Source: Paracrocinitomix sp040880585
GTDB taxonomy: Bacteria > Bacteroidota > Bacteroidia > Flavobacteriales_D > Crocinitomicaceae
Assembly: GCA_040880585.1 (NCBI GenBank)
Contig: JBBDID010000004.1
Location: forward strand, 124,001 to 188,000
Direction of reading: 5' to 3'
DNA length: 64,000 bases
How positions within the stretch are numbered: position 1 is the first letter of the stretch; the number at the start of each line of letters is the position of its first letter. Under the pieces are notes generated by a model, which saw only the letters and a list, made by a program, of their open reading frames with translations, searched no databases and had not been told where the DNA came from. This document shows positions 54,822-62,918 of the stretch, in pieces. A program made the translations under genes and the position numbers.

Positions 54822-55175
54822 ATGAAAAAACTACTTCTGCTGACATTTTTGAGTTGGACATTGCTTTCTTGCCTGAAAGATAAAACACAGCCCGTTGGCG
54901 GTTGTTATGAGGCGATTTCTTATTCTACTGATATTCGCCCAATTATTGAGAATTCATGTAAGACACAATTAGGAGCTGGAACTGGCTGCCATGATGCTTG
55001 GATTGATAAATATGATGCCATAGAGGGCGCTATCAATTCCGGTGCCTGGGAGAACGAAATATTCGTAGAAATGACAATGCCACAAATTCCGAATAATTTT
55101 GGAATCGATTCACTGACGCAGGATGAATTAACAACTATGCGTTGCTGGATTGAACAGGGATATCCTGAAAACTAG
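54822..55175 (+). CDS. Small lipoprotein, possibly cytochrome c-like with atypical haem site
   Basis: 117 aa. Lipobox LLSCLKDK (Cys about 17). The core SYSTDIRPIIENSC ... GCHDAW and the tail LTTMRCWIEQGYPEN match the layout of the PSCyt1-type c domains found in Bacteroidota lipoproteins (xDIxPIixxxC..CH...W...G). However, the spacing is C-9-CH instead of CxxCH, so haem attachment is doubtful. Start is ATG 54822; a longer reading would run into the terminator. Confidence 0.7.
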   Translation: MKKLLLLTFLSWTLLSCLKDKTQPVGGCYEAISYSTDIRPIIENSCKTQLGAGTGCHDAWIDKYDAIEGAINSGAWENEIFVEMTMPQIPNNFGIDSLTQDELTTMRCWIEQGYPEN

Positions 55176-55205
55176 ATCTACGTCCAAATATTGCTTTACA
55201 ATTAC

Positions 55206-55213
55206 TAAATTTG
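55206..55213 (+). promoter_or_regulatory. -7 element for leuS
   Basis: TAAATTTG, 38 bp before the ATG; no clear -33 element. Confidence 0.4.
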
Positions 55214-55251
55214 CGCCTTCAAAAGAAGGACAGATTAAATCGTAAAGAATC

Positions 55252-58233
55252 ATGGAGTATAATTTTCGGGACATTGAGGATAAGTGGCAGGCGTACTGGG
55301 CAAAAAACAAAACCTTTGCCGCAAAAGACGATCCTTCATTACCGAAATACTACGGTTTAACTATGTTTCCATATCCATCCGGAGCCGGATTGCATGTTGG
55401 GCACCCACTTGGATACATTGCCTCTTGTATTTATGCACGTTATAAGAAATTGCAGGGATACAATGTGCTTCACCCAATGGGGTATGATTCTTTTGGCCTA
55501 CCCGCAGAGCAGTATGCGATTCAAACAGGGCAACATCCCGCAATTACAACTGAGCAAAACATTAAGCGTTACCGTGAACAACTGGATAAGATTGGCTTTT
55601 CATTTGATTGGGAGAGAGAAGTGCGAACATCTGATCCAAGTTACTACAAATGGACGCAGTGGATCTTCAAACAGCTCTACAATTCGTGGTACAACAATAA
55701 AACCAATAAGGCAGAATCAATTGAATCTCTGGTAAAAATCTTTGAAAAAGAAGGAAATGCAACGGTGGATGCTCCAAATGATCAAAAAGACACTTTTACT
55801 GCTGCTGCCTGGAACGAGCTATCGGAAAAAGCACAGCAAAATATATTGATGAAATATCGCCTCACCTACTTAGCGGATTCATGGGTGAACTGGTGTCCGG
55901 CATTGGGAACTGTTTTGGCCAATGATGAGATCAAAGACGGTGTTTCAGAAAGAGGAGGCCATCCCGTTGAACAAAAGCTTATGCGGCAGTGGTCAATGCG
56001 GATCACAGCTTATGCAGAGCGTTTATTAAACGATTTGGAAACTGTTGATTGGTCGGACGCAATCAAAGAACAGCAAAGGAATTGGATAGGAAAATCGGTT
56101 GGGGCTGAGGGTCATTTCAAACTTGTGGGTGGAAAGGAAATAATAGAAGTCTTCACCACCCGCCCAGACACTATCTTCGGTGTGTCTTTTATGGTGTTGG
56201 CGCCTGAGCACGAGCTTGTAAATAAAATCACGACAGCAGAATACAAAGAAGAAGTTGATGAATACGTTAAGCAAGCCGGTTTAAAAACAGAACGCGACCG
56301 TCAATCAGACGTCAAAAATATTACGGGACAGTTTACCGGAGCTTATGCCATTCATCCTTTTACCGGTGAAAAACTACCCATTTGGATTGCAGATTACGTG
56401 TTAGCCGGCTACGGAACCGGAGCGGTAATGGCCGTTCCCTGCGGTGACCAACGTGACTGGGATTTTGCGAAGCATTTTAACATTCCGATTAAAAATATTT
56501 TTAAAGATGTCGACATCTCTGAGGGGGCATATACGGAAAAGGATGCCGTCATCACAGATTCAGATTTTCTGAGCGACCTGCCGGTAAATAAAGCGATAAA
56601 AACCGCCATTTTTCACATTGAAAAAGAGGGTATCGGTAAAGGGCGGACCAATTACCGCTTAAGAGACGCCGTTTTTTCGCGTCAACGTTACTGGGGAGAA
56701 CCTTTTCCGGTGTATTACAAAGACGGAACCCCGTACCTTTTAGAGGATGATCAATTGCCGGTTACCCTGCCTGAAGTTGACAAGTATTTGCCTACAGAAG
56801 ACGGGGAGCCACCTTTGGCAAGAGCTAAAAAAGACGCCTGGGACGTTGAATTTGACGGCGAGCGTATGGAGTACAACACCATGCCGGGTTGGGCAGGGTC
56901 TTCCTGGTATTTTTTGCGTTACATGGATCCCCACAATGAAAAAGCCTTTGTGTCTAAAGAAAAAGCCGATTACTGGAATCAGGTTGATCTCTATATAGGA
57001 GGATCAGAACACGCCACAGGACATTTACTTTACTCCCGTTTCTGGACGAAGTTTCTGTATGACATGGGGTATATTTCTTTCCATGAGCCCTTCATAAAAA
57101 TGATCAACCAAGGGATGATTTTGGGGAATAGTGCGTTTTATTATAGCACTGTTAAAATTGATTTCAGCTTTTTTGGTTCAGGAAGGTCGCATGATCACAA
57201 CGCTTTCGAGAGGAATGAGTTTCTAAATAGCTTATTACCTCCAATTTTTATCTCGGCTGATCTAATAAATAGCAACAACGTTCACGACAAAATATTGAAT
57301 GCAATCTCTAAAGAAATTCGGTCATTTTATGAACGATTCGGCGAACAGGATAAGGTTCAAATTCTAGATGTTAATACTCAGAAGCTTCATATGGACATCA
57401 GGAATATTGAAAATGATGCAATAGATCTAGAAAAAGTAAAAATCGATAACCGATATCCAGAATTTGAGAAGGCAATTATTATTCGAAATGAAGAGGGTAA
57501 ACTAATATGTGAACGTGAGGTAGAGAAGATGTCAAAATCAAAATACAACGTTGTCACTCCTGACACAGATCCTGACACCGGCAAAGAAGGTTTAATAGAA
57601 CAATACGGCGCAGACACCCTCCGTTGTTACGAGATGTTTTTGGGGCCACTAGAACAGGCTAAGCCCTGGGATACGCAAGGCATTAACGGCGTCCATAATT
57701 TCTTGCGCAAATTCTGGCGATTGTTCCATGATGCAGAGAATAACTTCTCAGTTTCAGAAGGAGAGCCCGATAAAAAATCCTTAAAAACACTGCACAAAAC
57801 CATTAAAAAAATCACGGATGACCTGAATCGATTTTCGTTTAACACGGCGGTTTCTAACTTCATGATTTGCGTCAATGAACTCACAGATCAAAAGTGCAAC
57901 AACAAGGGCATTTTGAAAGAATTGGTCGTGCTGATATCTCCTTATGCACCACACATTGCTGAAGAACTGTGGTCCAAATTAGGTGAGCAAAAAAGTGTAA
58001 CAACCGCCAAATTTCCCGAGTACAATGAAGCGTATTTAAAAGAATCCGAATTTGCGTACCCCGTATCATTTAACGGTAAAATGCGCTTCAAGATTGAACT
58101 GCCAACGGATTTCTCAAAAGAAGAAGTTGAAAAAGAAGTACTGGCCGCAGAGGAATCTCAAAAGTGGCTGGAAGGTAAAGCGCCGAAGAAAGTGATTGTG
58201 GTTCCAGGGAGGATTGTGAATATTGTTGTTTAG
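55252..58233 (+). CDS. leuS: Leucyl-tRNA synthetase with enlarged insertion
   Basis: Charges tRNA-Leu. 993 aa, class Ia synthetase: HIGH-type motif FPYPSGAGLHVGHPLGY (about 44-60), CP1 editing domain with TTRPDTIFGVSFMVLAP, and KMSKSKYNVV (about 760). Between the GMILGNSAF block and the KMSKS loop lie about 120 residues, some 45-50 more than I expect for Bacteroidota LeuRS; the extra part (about 57142-57370) is richer in A/T and charged helices than its surroundings. This is the place of the leucine-specific domain. Reading frame intact. Confidence 0.96.
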   Translation: MEYNFRDIEDKWQAYWAKNKTFAAKDDPSLPKYYGLTMFPYPSGAGLHVGHPLGYIASCIYARYKKLQGYNVLHPMGYDSFGLPAEQYAIQTGQHPAITTEQNIKRYREQLDKIGFSFDWEREVRTSDPSYYKWTQWIFKQLYNSWYNNKTNKAESIESLVKIFEKEGNATVDAPNDQKDTFTAAAWNELSEKAQQNILMKYRLTYLADSWVNWCPALGTVLANDEIKDGVSERGGHPVEQKLMRQWSMRITAYAERLLNDLETVDWSDAIKEQQRNWIGKSVGAEGHFKLVGGKEIIEVFTTRPDTIFGVSFMVLAPEHELVNKITTAEYKEEVDEYVKQAGLKTERDRQSDVKNITGQFTGAYAIHPFTGEKLPIWIADYVLAGYGTGAVMAVPCGDQRDWDFAKHFNIPIKNIFKDVDISEGAYTEKDAVITDSDFLSDLPVNKAIKTAIFHIEKEGIGKGRTNYRLRDAVFSRQRYWGEPFPVYYKDGTPYLLEDDQLPVTLPEVDKYLPTEDGEPPLARAKKDAWDVEFDGERMEYNTMPGWAGSSWYFLRYMDPHNEKAFVSKEKADYWNQVDLYIGGSEHATGHLLYSRFWTKFLYDMGYISFHEPFIKMINQGMILGNSAFYYSTVKIDFSFFGSGRSHDHNAFERNEFLNSLLPPIFISADLINSNNVHDKILNAISKEIRSFYERFGEQDKVQILDVNTQKLHMDIRNIENDAIDLEKVKIDNRYPEFEKAIIIRNEEGKLICEREVEKMSKSKYNVVTPDTDPDTGKEGLIEQYGADTLRCYEMFLGPLEQAKPWDTQGINGVHNFLRKFWRLFHDAENNFSVSEGEPDKKSLKTLHKTIKKITDDLNRFSFNTAVSNFMICVNELTDQKCNNKGILKELVVLISPYAPHIAEELWSKLGEQKSVTTAKFPEYNEAYLKESEFAYPVSFNGKMRFKIELPTDFSKEEVEKEVLAAEESQKWLEGKAPKKVIVVPGRIVNIVV

Positions 58234-58502
58234 CGCTGTGAGTGTTGAGTAATTGTGTTTCATACCAATAGACGAGAATAATTCCAAATATCACAAGCAG
58301 CAGAGGAAGAATATAATAAGCACTTAGATTAAAGACCAAAATTAATATAAATGAAGCATGAGTGATTGTCTCGACATTGTATTTTCGCTTGAAGGTTTAA
58401 GGAAAACAAATGTTTTTTTGGGGTTCCATTTGAACTCGCTGAAATTGTTTCCGAGGGGGATAATTTTTCAGGAATGAAGTTAGCGGTTTACATTTATTCT
58501 GG

Positions 58503-59441
58503 TTAATTTGAATGAGAAGACTTCCAGAAATGGCTGTCCACGAACTTGGTGACGCTTTTTGAAAAAGGCAATAATAAAATAGCCAATGAAACATTAAAAA
58601 TCAAATGGGCATAGGCTACTTGTATAGCAATGGACGCATCAATTGAGGCTATCATTTCAGAATATATTTTGTGCAGGGGTAAGTAAATCAAAACACCAAA
58701 TATATTGACCAATAAATTCAAGAGAGCGGTTTTTTGTGCCACTTGATTCAGCTTTATAGCTGCTATAAAAGCGGTAGAAGTGGTGCCCAAATTAGCCCCA
58801 ACGAGTATGCCAATAGCACTATTTAAGTCCAGAATGCCCTGACCGGCTAAAATAATAGCTAAACCTACAGTAACTGAGCTGGATTGTGTAATTGTGGAAA
58901 TGATCATTCCCAGTAAAACTCCCAAAAAGGGGTTGGAGGCATACATCAAAAATTCTTTTGTTGTTTCACTAGTGTTTAAAGGTTCTAGAGTACCTCCTAT
59001 TAGTTTTAAACTAAATAAGATCAAGCCCAAATAAAATATAGGTTTAGAGTAAAACTTCATTTTACCCGGGAAATAACCAAGTATAAAGCCAATACTCACC
59101 AATATGATTCCTAAATACGCTATATCCATAGAAACTAACCAGGCGGTAAGGGTTGTTCCAATATTGGCTCCCAATATGATGGGTAGTGTATTCGCAAAAC
59201 TCAATACTTCTGAGTCTACAAATGAAACGACAATAGATATTACGGCAGAGGAGGATTGAATAATTGCTGTAGCAGCAATTCCCAAAATTAAACCACTTAT
59301 GCGGTTGGATGAAAATTTGTTAACACTGGCTTTGATGCGATTGCCTGCCCGATCTTTTAGTTTTGCTGAAAAATGCTCAAGACTATGAATGAACAGTCCA
59401 ATAGAGGCAATAACTCCAAAAATAAGTTCTGACCAGTGCAT
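58503..59441 (-). CDS. Na/Pi cotransporter family protein (PhoU domain absent)
   Basis: 312 aa, eight or so membrane helices. Two inverted Na_Pi repeats each carry the QSSS signature (AIIQSSSAVISIVV near residue 60, TITQSSSVTVGLAI near 185) with GANIGTT/GANLGTT following. The C-terminal PhoU-like domain of many relatives is missing, so this is the short form. Probably imports phosphate with sodium. Confidence 0.9.
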   Translation of the reverse strand: MHWSELIFGVIASIGLFIHSLEHFSAKLKDRAGNRIKASVNKFSSNRISGLILGIAATAIIQSSSAVISIVVSFVDSEVLSFANTLPIILGANIGTTLTAWLVSMDIAYLGIILVSIGFILGYFPGKMKFYSKPIFYLGLILFSLKLIGGTLEPLNTSETTKEFLMYASNPFLGVLLGMIISTITQSSSVTVGLAIILAGQGILDLNSAIGILVGANLGTTSTAFIAAIKLNQVAQKTALLNLLVNIFGVLIYLPLHKIYSEMIASIDASIAIQVAYAHLIFNVSLAILLLPFSKSVTKFVDSHFWKSSHSN

Positions 59442-59799
59442 GCGTCAAAAATAATGGAAGAAATTGAAAGGTGATGAATTTTTAAGAGATAATATGCCGT
59501 GGCCTCGCTCGTCTCAGACAGCGCGAGGAAGGATCAAATGCCATTCAGTTTGAGTTATTGTGAGAGTACTGAGGGACAAAACAGTTTGGAGTGTGAATCT
59601 TAGCGGATTCAAACCGTTTTTGGCAAAAGTTCAAACCACAATAAAAAACCCGAAAACCCTGTAAATAGTAAGTTTAGAAAAAATATAAAACCAACCCTTA
59701 GTGGCCCCTAAAGGCGTTAGTTCAAACTTTTCAAAAGAAAATTTGGAGGAAATTGAAAAGATCTTTTCAATTGACTAAGATTTTGGGGAAGCTTACAAC
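59442..59799. other. Intergenic region with a coding remnant repeated downstream
   Basis: Contains the tail of an unknown protein at 59701-59778: KGVSSNFSKENLEEIEKIFSID then stop, shown as SSNFSKENLEEIEK in the core. Its in-frame upstream part has an early stop, so it is a fragment. A related tail lies at 61567-61644 (see there). Nothing else identified. Confidence 0.5.
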
Positions 59800-59961
59800 T
59801 TAATCACCATCATATTCTTCATGATTAGGATTTAGCTGATTGGAATGATTGTCATTATCATAGTCATGGTCATCACCACCTTGATAATTTTCGTTATTGG
59901 GGTTTAACTGATTTGCATGATTGTCTAAGTCTGCTTGTTTTTCTTCTTTAGGATCTTTCAT
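59800..59961 (-). CDS. 53-aa acidic peptide with two copies of a DNHxNQLNPN motif
   Basis: Very small protein, too short for usual gene calls: opens MKDPKEEKQADL, then DNHANQLNPNNENYQGG and DNHSNQLNPNHEEYDGD as an internal repeat joined by DDHDYDN. No signal peptide. Similar Asn-rich DNHANQxNPNN repeats occur in other Bacteroidota small proteins as far as I recall, but no function is known to me. Two near-identical repeats under different codons suggest a real coding sequence. Confidence 0.6.
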   Translation of the reverse strand: MKDPKEEKQADLDNHANQLNPNNENYQGGDDHDYDNDNHSNQLNPNHEEYDGD

Positions 59962-60054
59962 AATTTATTTTTTAATGAATATAGTTCAGAACCTTGAGTG
60001 TTAGAAATATTACTTAACAAAAGAATGACAGCACTTATTAATCGAATGCTGATA

Positions 60055-60288
60055 GCAATTATTTGTAAATCAACCTAAAAGTGGAGCGCAAAACTGTACC
60101 AAAATTGAGGTATTTAGTTTAAAAAAACCGATCTTGCAATTGCACCTCTTATTGTAGTGCCTAAATCCCAATCGGTTAAGGTAGAAGGTGAGTTTTCAGG
60201 CAATCAAAATATCCAATTTTTGAATATTGACCCGATAACAAAAGTAGAATTTCGCCGGATAAGTGATGAACTGGAACAAGAGGTATAA
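60055..60288 (+). pseudogene. Unidentified coding remnant without start codon
   Basis: An open stretch of about 78 codons with a protein-like reading (APLIVVPKSQSVKVEGEF, NIQFLNIDPITKVEFRR, ISDELEQEV then TAA) but no upstream ATG and an in-frame stop just before. It looks like the C-terminal part of a lost gene. Family not recognised. Confidence 0.35.
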
Positions 60289-60434
60289 ACAATAGTGTAG
60301 TTCAGTAATAACCTATAAAAATTGAGTTTAGATTCACAACTTGCGATTAGTTAGACCAATTTGCAGGTATATTTGGTCGAGACTTTAAAATTCTGTAATG
60401 GGGTAAAAATTAGTTAATAATTTTGTGCAGTTTT

Positions 60435-60462
60435 TTTGATAAATAAAAAAGACGTATCTTTG
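60435..60462 (+). promoter_or_regulatory. Promoter of the two-gene cassette
   Basis: TTTG (60435-60438), 16-bp spacer, TATCTTTG (60455-60462), 26 bp before the ATG; close to consensus. The leader also has AAAGGAG 6 bp before the ATG, a strong Shine-Dalgarno sequence that most genes in this window lack. Confidence 0.6.
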
Positions 60463-60488
60463 TAGATAACAATTGAAAGGAGTTAACC

Positions 60489-60668
60489 ATGGGGTTTTCA
60501 AAAGGAGGGTTAAAAGTATTAGATTCTGTTCATACAAATCACGACCGTAAAGAAATAACGGTTAAACTGTCTGAAGACAAAAAAGTCAGAATTAATATTA
60601 AACCAAGATTAATGTCAAATGCTGAAATCGAGGAAAAAAGAATTAGTGCGTATGAATACGTACTTTAG
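60489..60668 (+). CDS. Small protein (59 aa), first gene of an uncharacterised pair
   Basis: 59 aa, basic and without membrane segment: MGFSKGGLKVLDSV, then EITVKLSEDKKVRINIKPR and a charged helix NAEIEEKRISAYEYVL. Not recognised. The good promoter, strong AAAGGAG and position before a 195-aa gene suggest a real gene. Size and pairing would suit an antitoxin or regulator, but this is inference only. Confidence 0.65.
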   Translation: MGFSKGGLKVLDSVHTNHDRKEITVKLSEDKKVRINIKPRLMSNAEIEEKRISAYEYVL

Positions 60669-60690
60669 TTAATCACATTAAAATTATAGA

Positions 60691-60723
60691 GGCTATTCAT
60701 TATTTGGTGGATAGTCTTTTTTT
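60691..60723 (+). terminator. Terminator or attenuator hairpin abutting the second start codon
   Basis: GGCTATTC (60691-60698), 10-nt loop, GGATAGTC (60709-60716), all eight pairs formed (two G-T), then seven T (60717-60723), and the ATG of the next gene at 60724. It would end most transcripts from the first gene and limit expression of the second. Confidence 0.7.
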
Positions 60724-61311
60724 ATGTTTGATATTAAATCAGCATATTGGGCAACACCATTAAACAATCGTAACAAAAAAGGCATACCTAACATTGGGAG
60801 CCTAACCCGCGAAAGATTGTATAAGTTTACTTGTGATAATAAAATCCCGTACCATATTATTGTTGAAGAATATGGTGATGAGTTCCAGTTTATCAAATTT
60901 TATCCAGCAAGCAAAAAAAGGGATAAGGATCGTTTTAAAATAAGAACTAATTCTCAAAAAGATTTCAGTAAGATAGTTGCAACTTGTATAAAAGTTTGTA
61001 CGATCTTGTTAGAAGAGAATCCTGAAAAGGTTATTGGCTTTTTTGGTCAGTGGGATGATAAGGATATAGCCCGTAAAGACGTAATAACACAACGATACAG
61101 AATCTACGAAAGATTGACAATATCAAAATTCAACAAAAAAAACTATAATTTCATTACTATTGATGAATCTTTAAATTTGTTATTAGTCACCTCAAGGAAT
61201 GACAGGAAAAGAAGTGATGAAAAAGATAGGGATTACATTTCTAAACGATTGACAGAATTATTTCCACCGGAAAAATATCACGAAATAATAAACCCCCTTA
61301 TTTATAACTAA
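60724..61311 (+). CDS. Uncharacterised 195-aa protein, second gene of the pair
   Basis: 195 aa, soluble, basic. Predicted alpha/beta start (FDIKSAYWATPLNN, PYHIIVEEYGDEFQFIKFYP), then NSQKDFSKIVATCIKVCTILLEENP and a segment QRYRIYERLTISKFNKKNYNF. The last part recalls, weakly, the DUF6934-type layout (KVLATV, then RTRLY), so I do not assign a family. The ATG directly follows a U-tract. Confidence 0.6.
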   Translation: MFDIKSAYWATPLNNRNKKGIPNIGSLTRERLYKFTCDNKIPYHIIVEEYGDEFQFIKFYPASKKRDKDRFKIRTNSQKDFSKIVATCIKVCTILLEENPEKVIGFFGQWDDKDIARKDVITQRYRIYERLTISKFNKKNYNFITIDESLNLLLVTSRNDRKRSDEKDRDYISKRLTELFPPEKYHEIINPLIYN

Positions 61312-61438
61312 TCTCAGTTTTACGGGGAAAATGTGGGGAACAAAAAAGGTAATTAACTGTAAAACAATTAACTACCTGCTATAAATGTGCCCTCGACAGG
61401 ATTATTCGTTCCTCATGATCCTTTGAGCTCCGAATTCC

Positions 61439-61566
61439 GAAAGCAAAACTCATCAAATTTTCAATTTGCTGGTTTTTGTTTGTGTATTTCCTCACCTGAA
61501 TAAATTCAGCTCGGATCTACACAAACAAAAACTCCATACGCTAAAGACGTATGGAGTTTTGCTTTC
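61439..61566. repeat. Cluster of nested, competing inverted repeats
   Basis: GAAAGCAAAACTC (61439-61451) pairs perfectly with 61554-61566. TTTTTGTTTGTGTA (61473-61486) pairs with 61518-61531 and encloses CTGAAT-AA-ATTCAG (61497-61510). AAAACTCCATACG (61528-61540) pairs with 61548-61560. The right arms of the first and third overlap, so only one of the two can form at a time. Confidence 0.75.
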
Positions 61567-61644
61567 TTAGTGACCTCTAAAGGCGTTAGTTCAAACTTTT
61601 CAAAGGAGAAATTGAAGGAGGTTGAAGATGTGTTTTCTTAGATT
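61567..61644 (+). repeat. Second copy of the repeated protein-tail remnant
   Basis: Begins TTAGTGACCTCTAAAGGCG; the first 38 bp match 59698-59735 with two mismatches. It codes SSNFSKEKLKEVEDVFS then stop, against SSNFSKENLEEIEKIFSID in the other copy. The copies flank the 53-aa gene, the 60.1-kb remnant and the two-gene cassette. Confidence 0.6.
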
Positions 61645-62047
61645 AATCTTAGTTACCATTGTAGCTGTTGTTTTTCATCTTGGGGGTCTCAACGACACCT
61701 TGAGCAAATTCTTCAATGTCAAATAGAAACTATTTTAGTTTTTCCTCAAATATTTCCATTCTTATCTAAGCTCAATATCGGAATTATCAACTTGACTCCA
61801 ATGTGGCTGATCAGGGTTGATTATCTGATTTTTAAACACGTGTTTTTCTATATGAAGTTGGTTTTCTTTGTAATTCAAGATTACCCTTTGCGAATAGATA
61901 CCTTTTTCAGTAAGTTCTACAGGCAACTCGTGAATATAATACGGGTCAGAAATGTTAATATAGACTTCATCAATACTATCATCATCAAAATCAAAAACTG
62001 CAAACTGAGGGTAAATATCATTCATTTCTTTAATCTTTAATCTAAAG

Positions 62048-62567
62048 AATTCCCCGAGGCTTGCCTCGGGTTGTAGTAAAGGAAAAGTTTGAAAAACGGA
62101 TGGTTTTTCATGACGCTTTGCAAAAGCGTATATTTGTTTTGTGGAAGATCAGCACATATTCAAGAGTCATAATAAGACACTGCTGATGTACCATTTTGTT
62201 TTTCCTATGAAGTACAGAAAAGGTGTTCTTACTGAGGAGTCAGGATTAACTTTGGTCAATATCTGCAAAAAGATATCGGCACGATATGAGATTGAATTCA
62301 TTGAAATAGGTTACGAATCAGATCATGTTCATTTTCTTATTCAGAGCGTTCCGAATATGTCGGTAAGTGAAACGGTGAGAATAATAAAAAGTATAGTAGC
62401 GAGAGAAATTTTTCGTTTACATCCAGAAATAAAGGAAAAATTATGGGGCGGACATTTTTGGACAAGCGGATTTTATGCAAATACAGTTGGTCTTTATGCG
62501 AGTAAAGAAGTAATCTGGACAACTCAAATTGTTTTAATACCTCGTGGGCTTGCCCCGAGGTAGTTTA
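62048..62567 (+). mobile_element. IS200/IS605-like single-CDS element
   Basis: About 520 bp. Hairpin ends: left CCCGAGGC-TT-GCCTCGGG (62053-62070), right CCTCG(T)GGGC-TT-GCCCCGAGG (62540-62560, one bulged base). These subterminal hairpins and the Y1 transposase gene between them define the family. No target duplication, as expected. Exact ends are uncertain by a few bases. Confidence 0.8.
62141..62563 (+). CDS. IS200/IS605 family TnpA (Y1 transposase), C-terminus altered
   Basis: 140 aa read from GTG 62141. HUH motif in YESDHVHFLIQ (about residues 58-68), start LMYHFVFPMKYRKGVL, and GGHFWTSGFYANTVG are family blocks. The catalytic tyrosine helix that should follow (an xYVxxQ-like motif) is missing: the frame reads ASKEVIWTTQIVLIPRGLAPR, running directly into the right-end hairpin. 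Probably inactive. Confidence 0.85.
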   Translation: MEDQHIFKSHNKTLLMYHFVFPMKYRKGVLTEESGLTLVNICKKISARYEIEFIEIGYESDHVHFLIQSVPNMSVSETVRIIKSIVAREIFRLHPEIKEKLWGGHFWTSGFYANTVGLYASKEVIWTTQIVLIPRGLAPR

Positions 62568-62918
62568 TTGAATCGAATAGATATGGCATGTCTATTTTGA
62601 GATATTTGTATTGAATCCAGTCGGATTCAGAACTCAATTTAATCTCCAAGTGGAAATACTGATGAGCACCTCCGTTACCAATAAAAGTTATTGAATCCAT
62701 TAAATCATCTCCATCTATGTCCCACAAGTCAGGATATTGATAGATAAGGACGTCTGTTTGAAGACTTGAATCATACTTATACATGGCATACGCTGCATAG
62801 GGTAATTCAACAATATCGTTTGAGTCATCAATTTTTACATCAGTTGCACTAGTGTGTGGGTCTGATTTATTTACACAAGAAACAAATGGTCCCATAAGTA
62901 ATATGTATAATAGATGTT

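Larger units (their letters stand above)
61312..61761. other. Intergenic region with nested inverted repeats and remnants
   Basis: No intact gene. Includes a structured element (61439-61566), a repeated protein tail (61567-61644) and a minus-strand fragment reading DIEEFAQGVVETPKMKNN then stop (about 61655-61735). A stretch at 61386-61412 resembles the T-arm/3' end of a tRNA on the minus strand but is too damaged to call. Confidence 0.5.

Noticed and set aside
58088..58339. 83-codon minus-strand frame with a membrane-like start (AYYILPLLLVIFGIILVYW)
   Set aside because: More than half is antisense to the end of leuS, and there is no promoter match. The hydrophobic start could be a remnant, but I cannot support a gene.
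61386..61412. tRNA gene on the minus strand
   Set aside because: Only the 3' T-arm-like and acceptor-like sequence (AATCCTGTCGAGGGCAC) is visible; no anticodon arm or D arm can be drawn, so at most a fragment.
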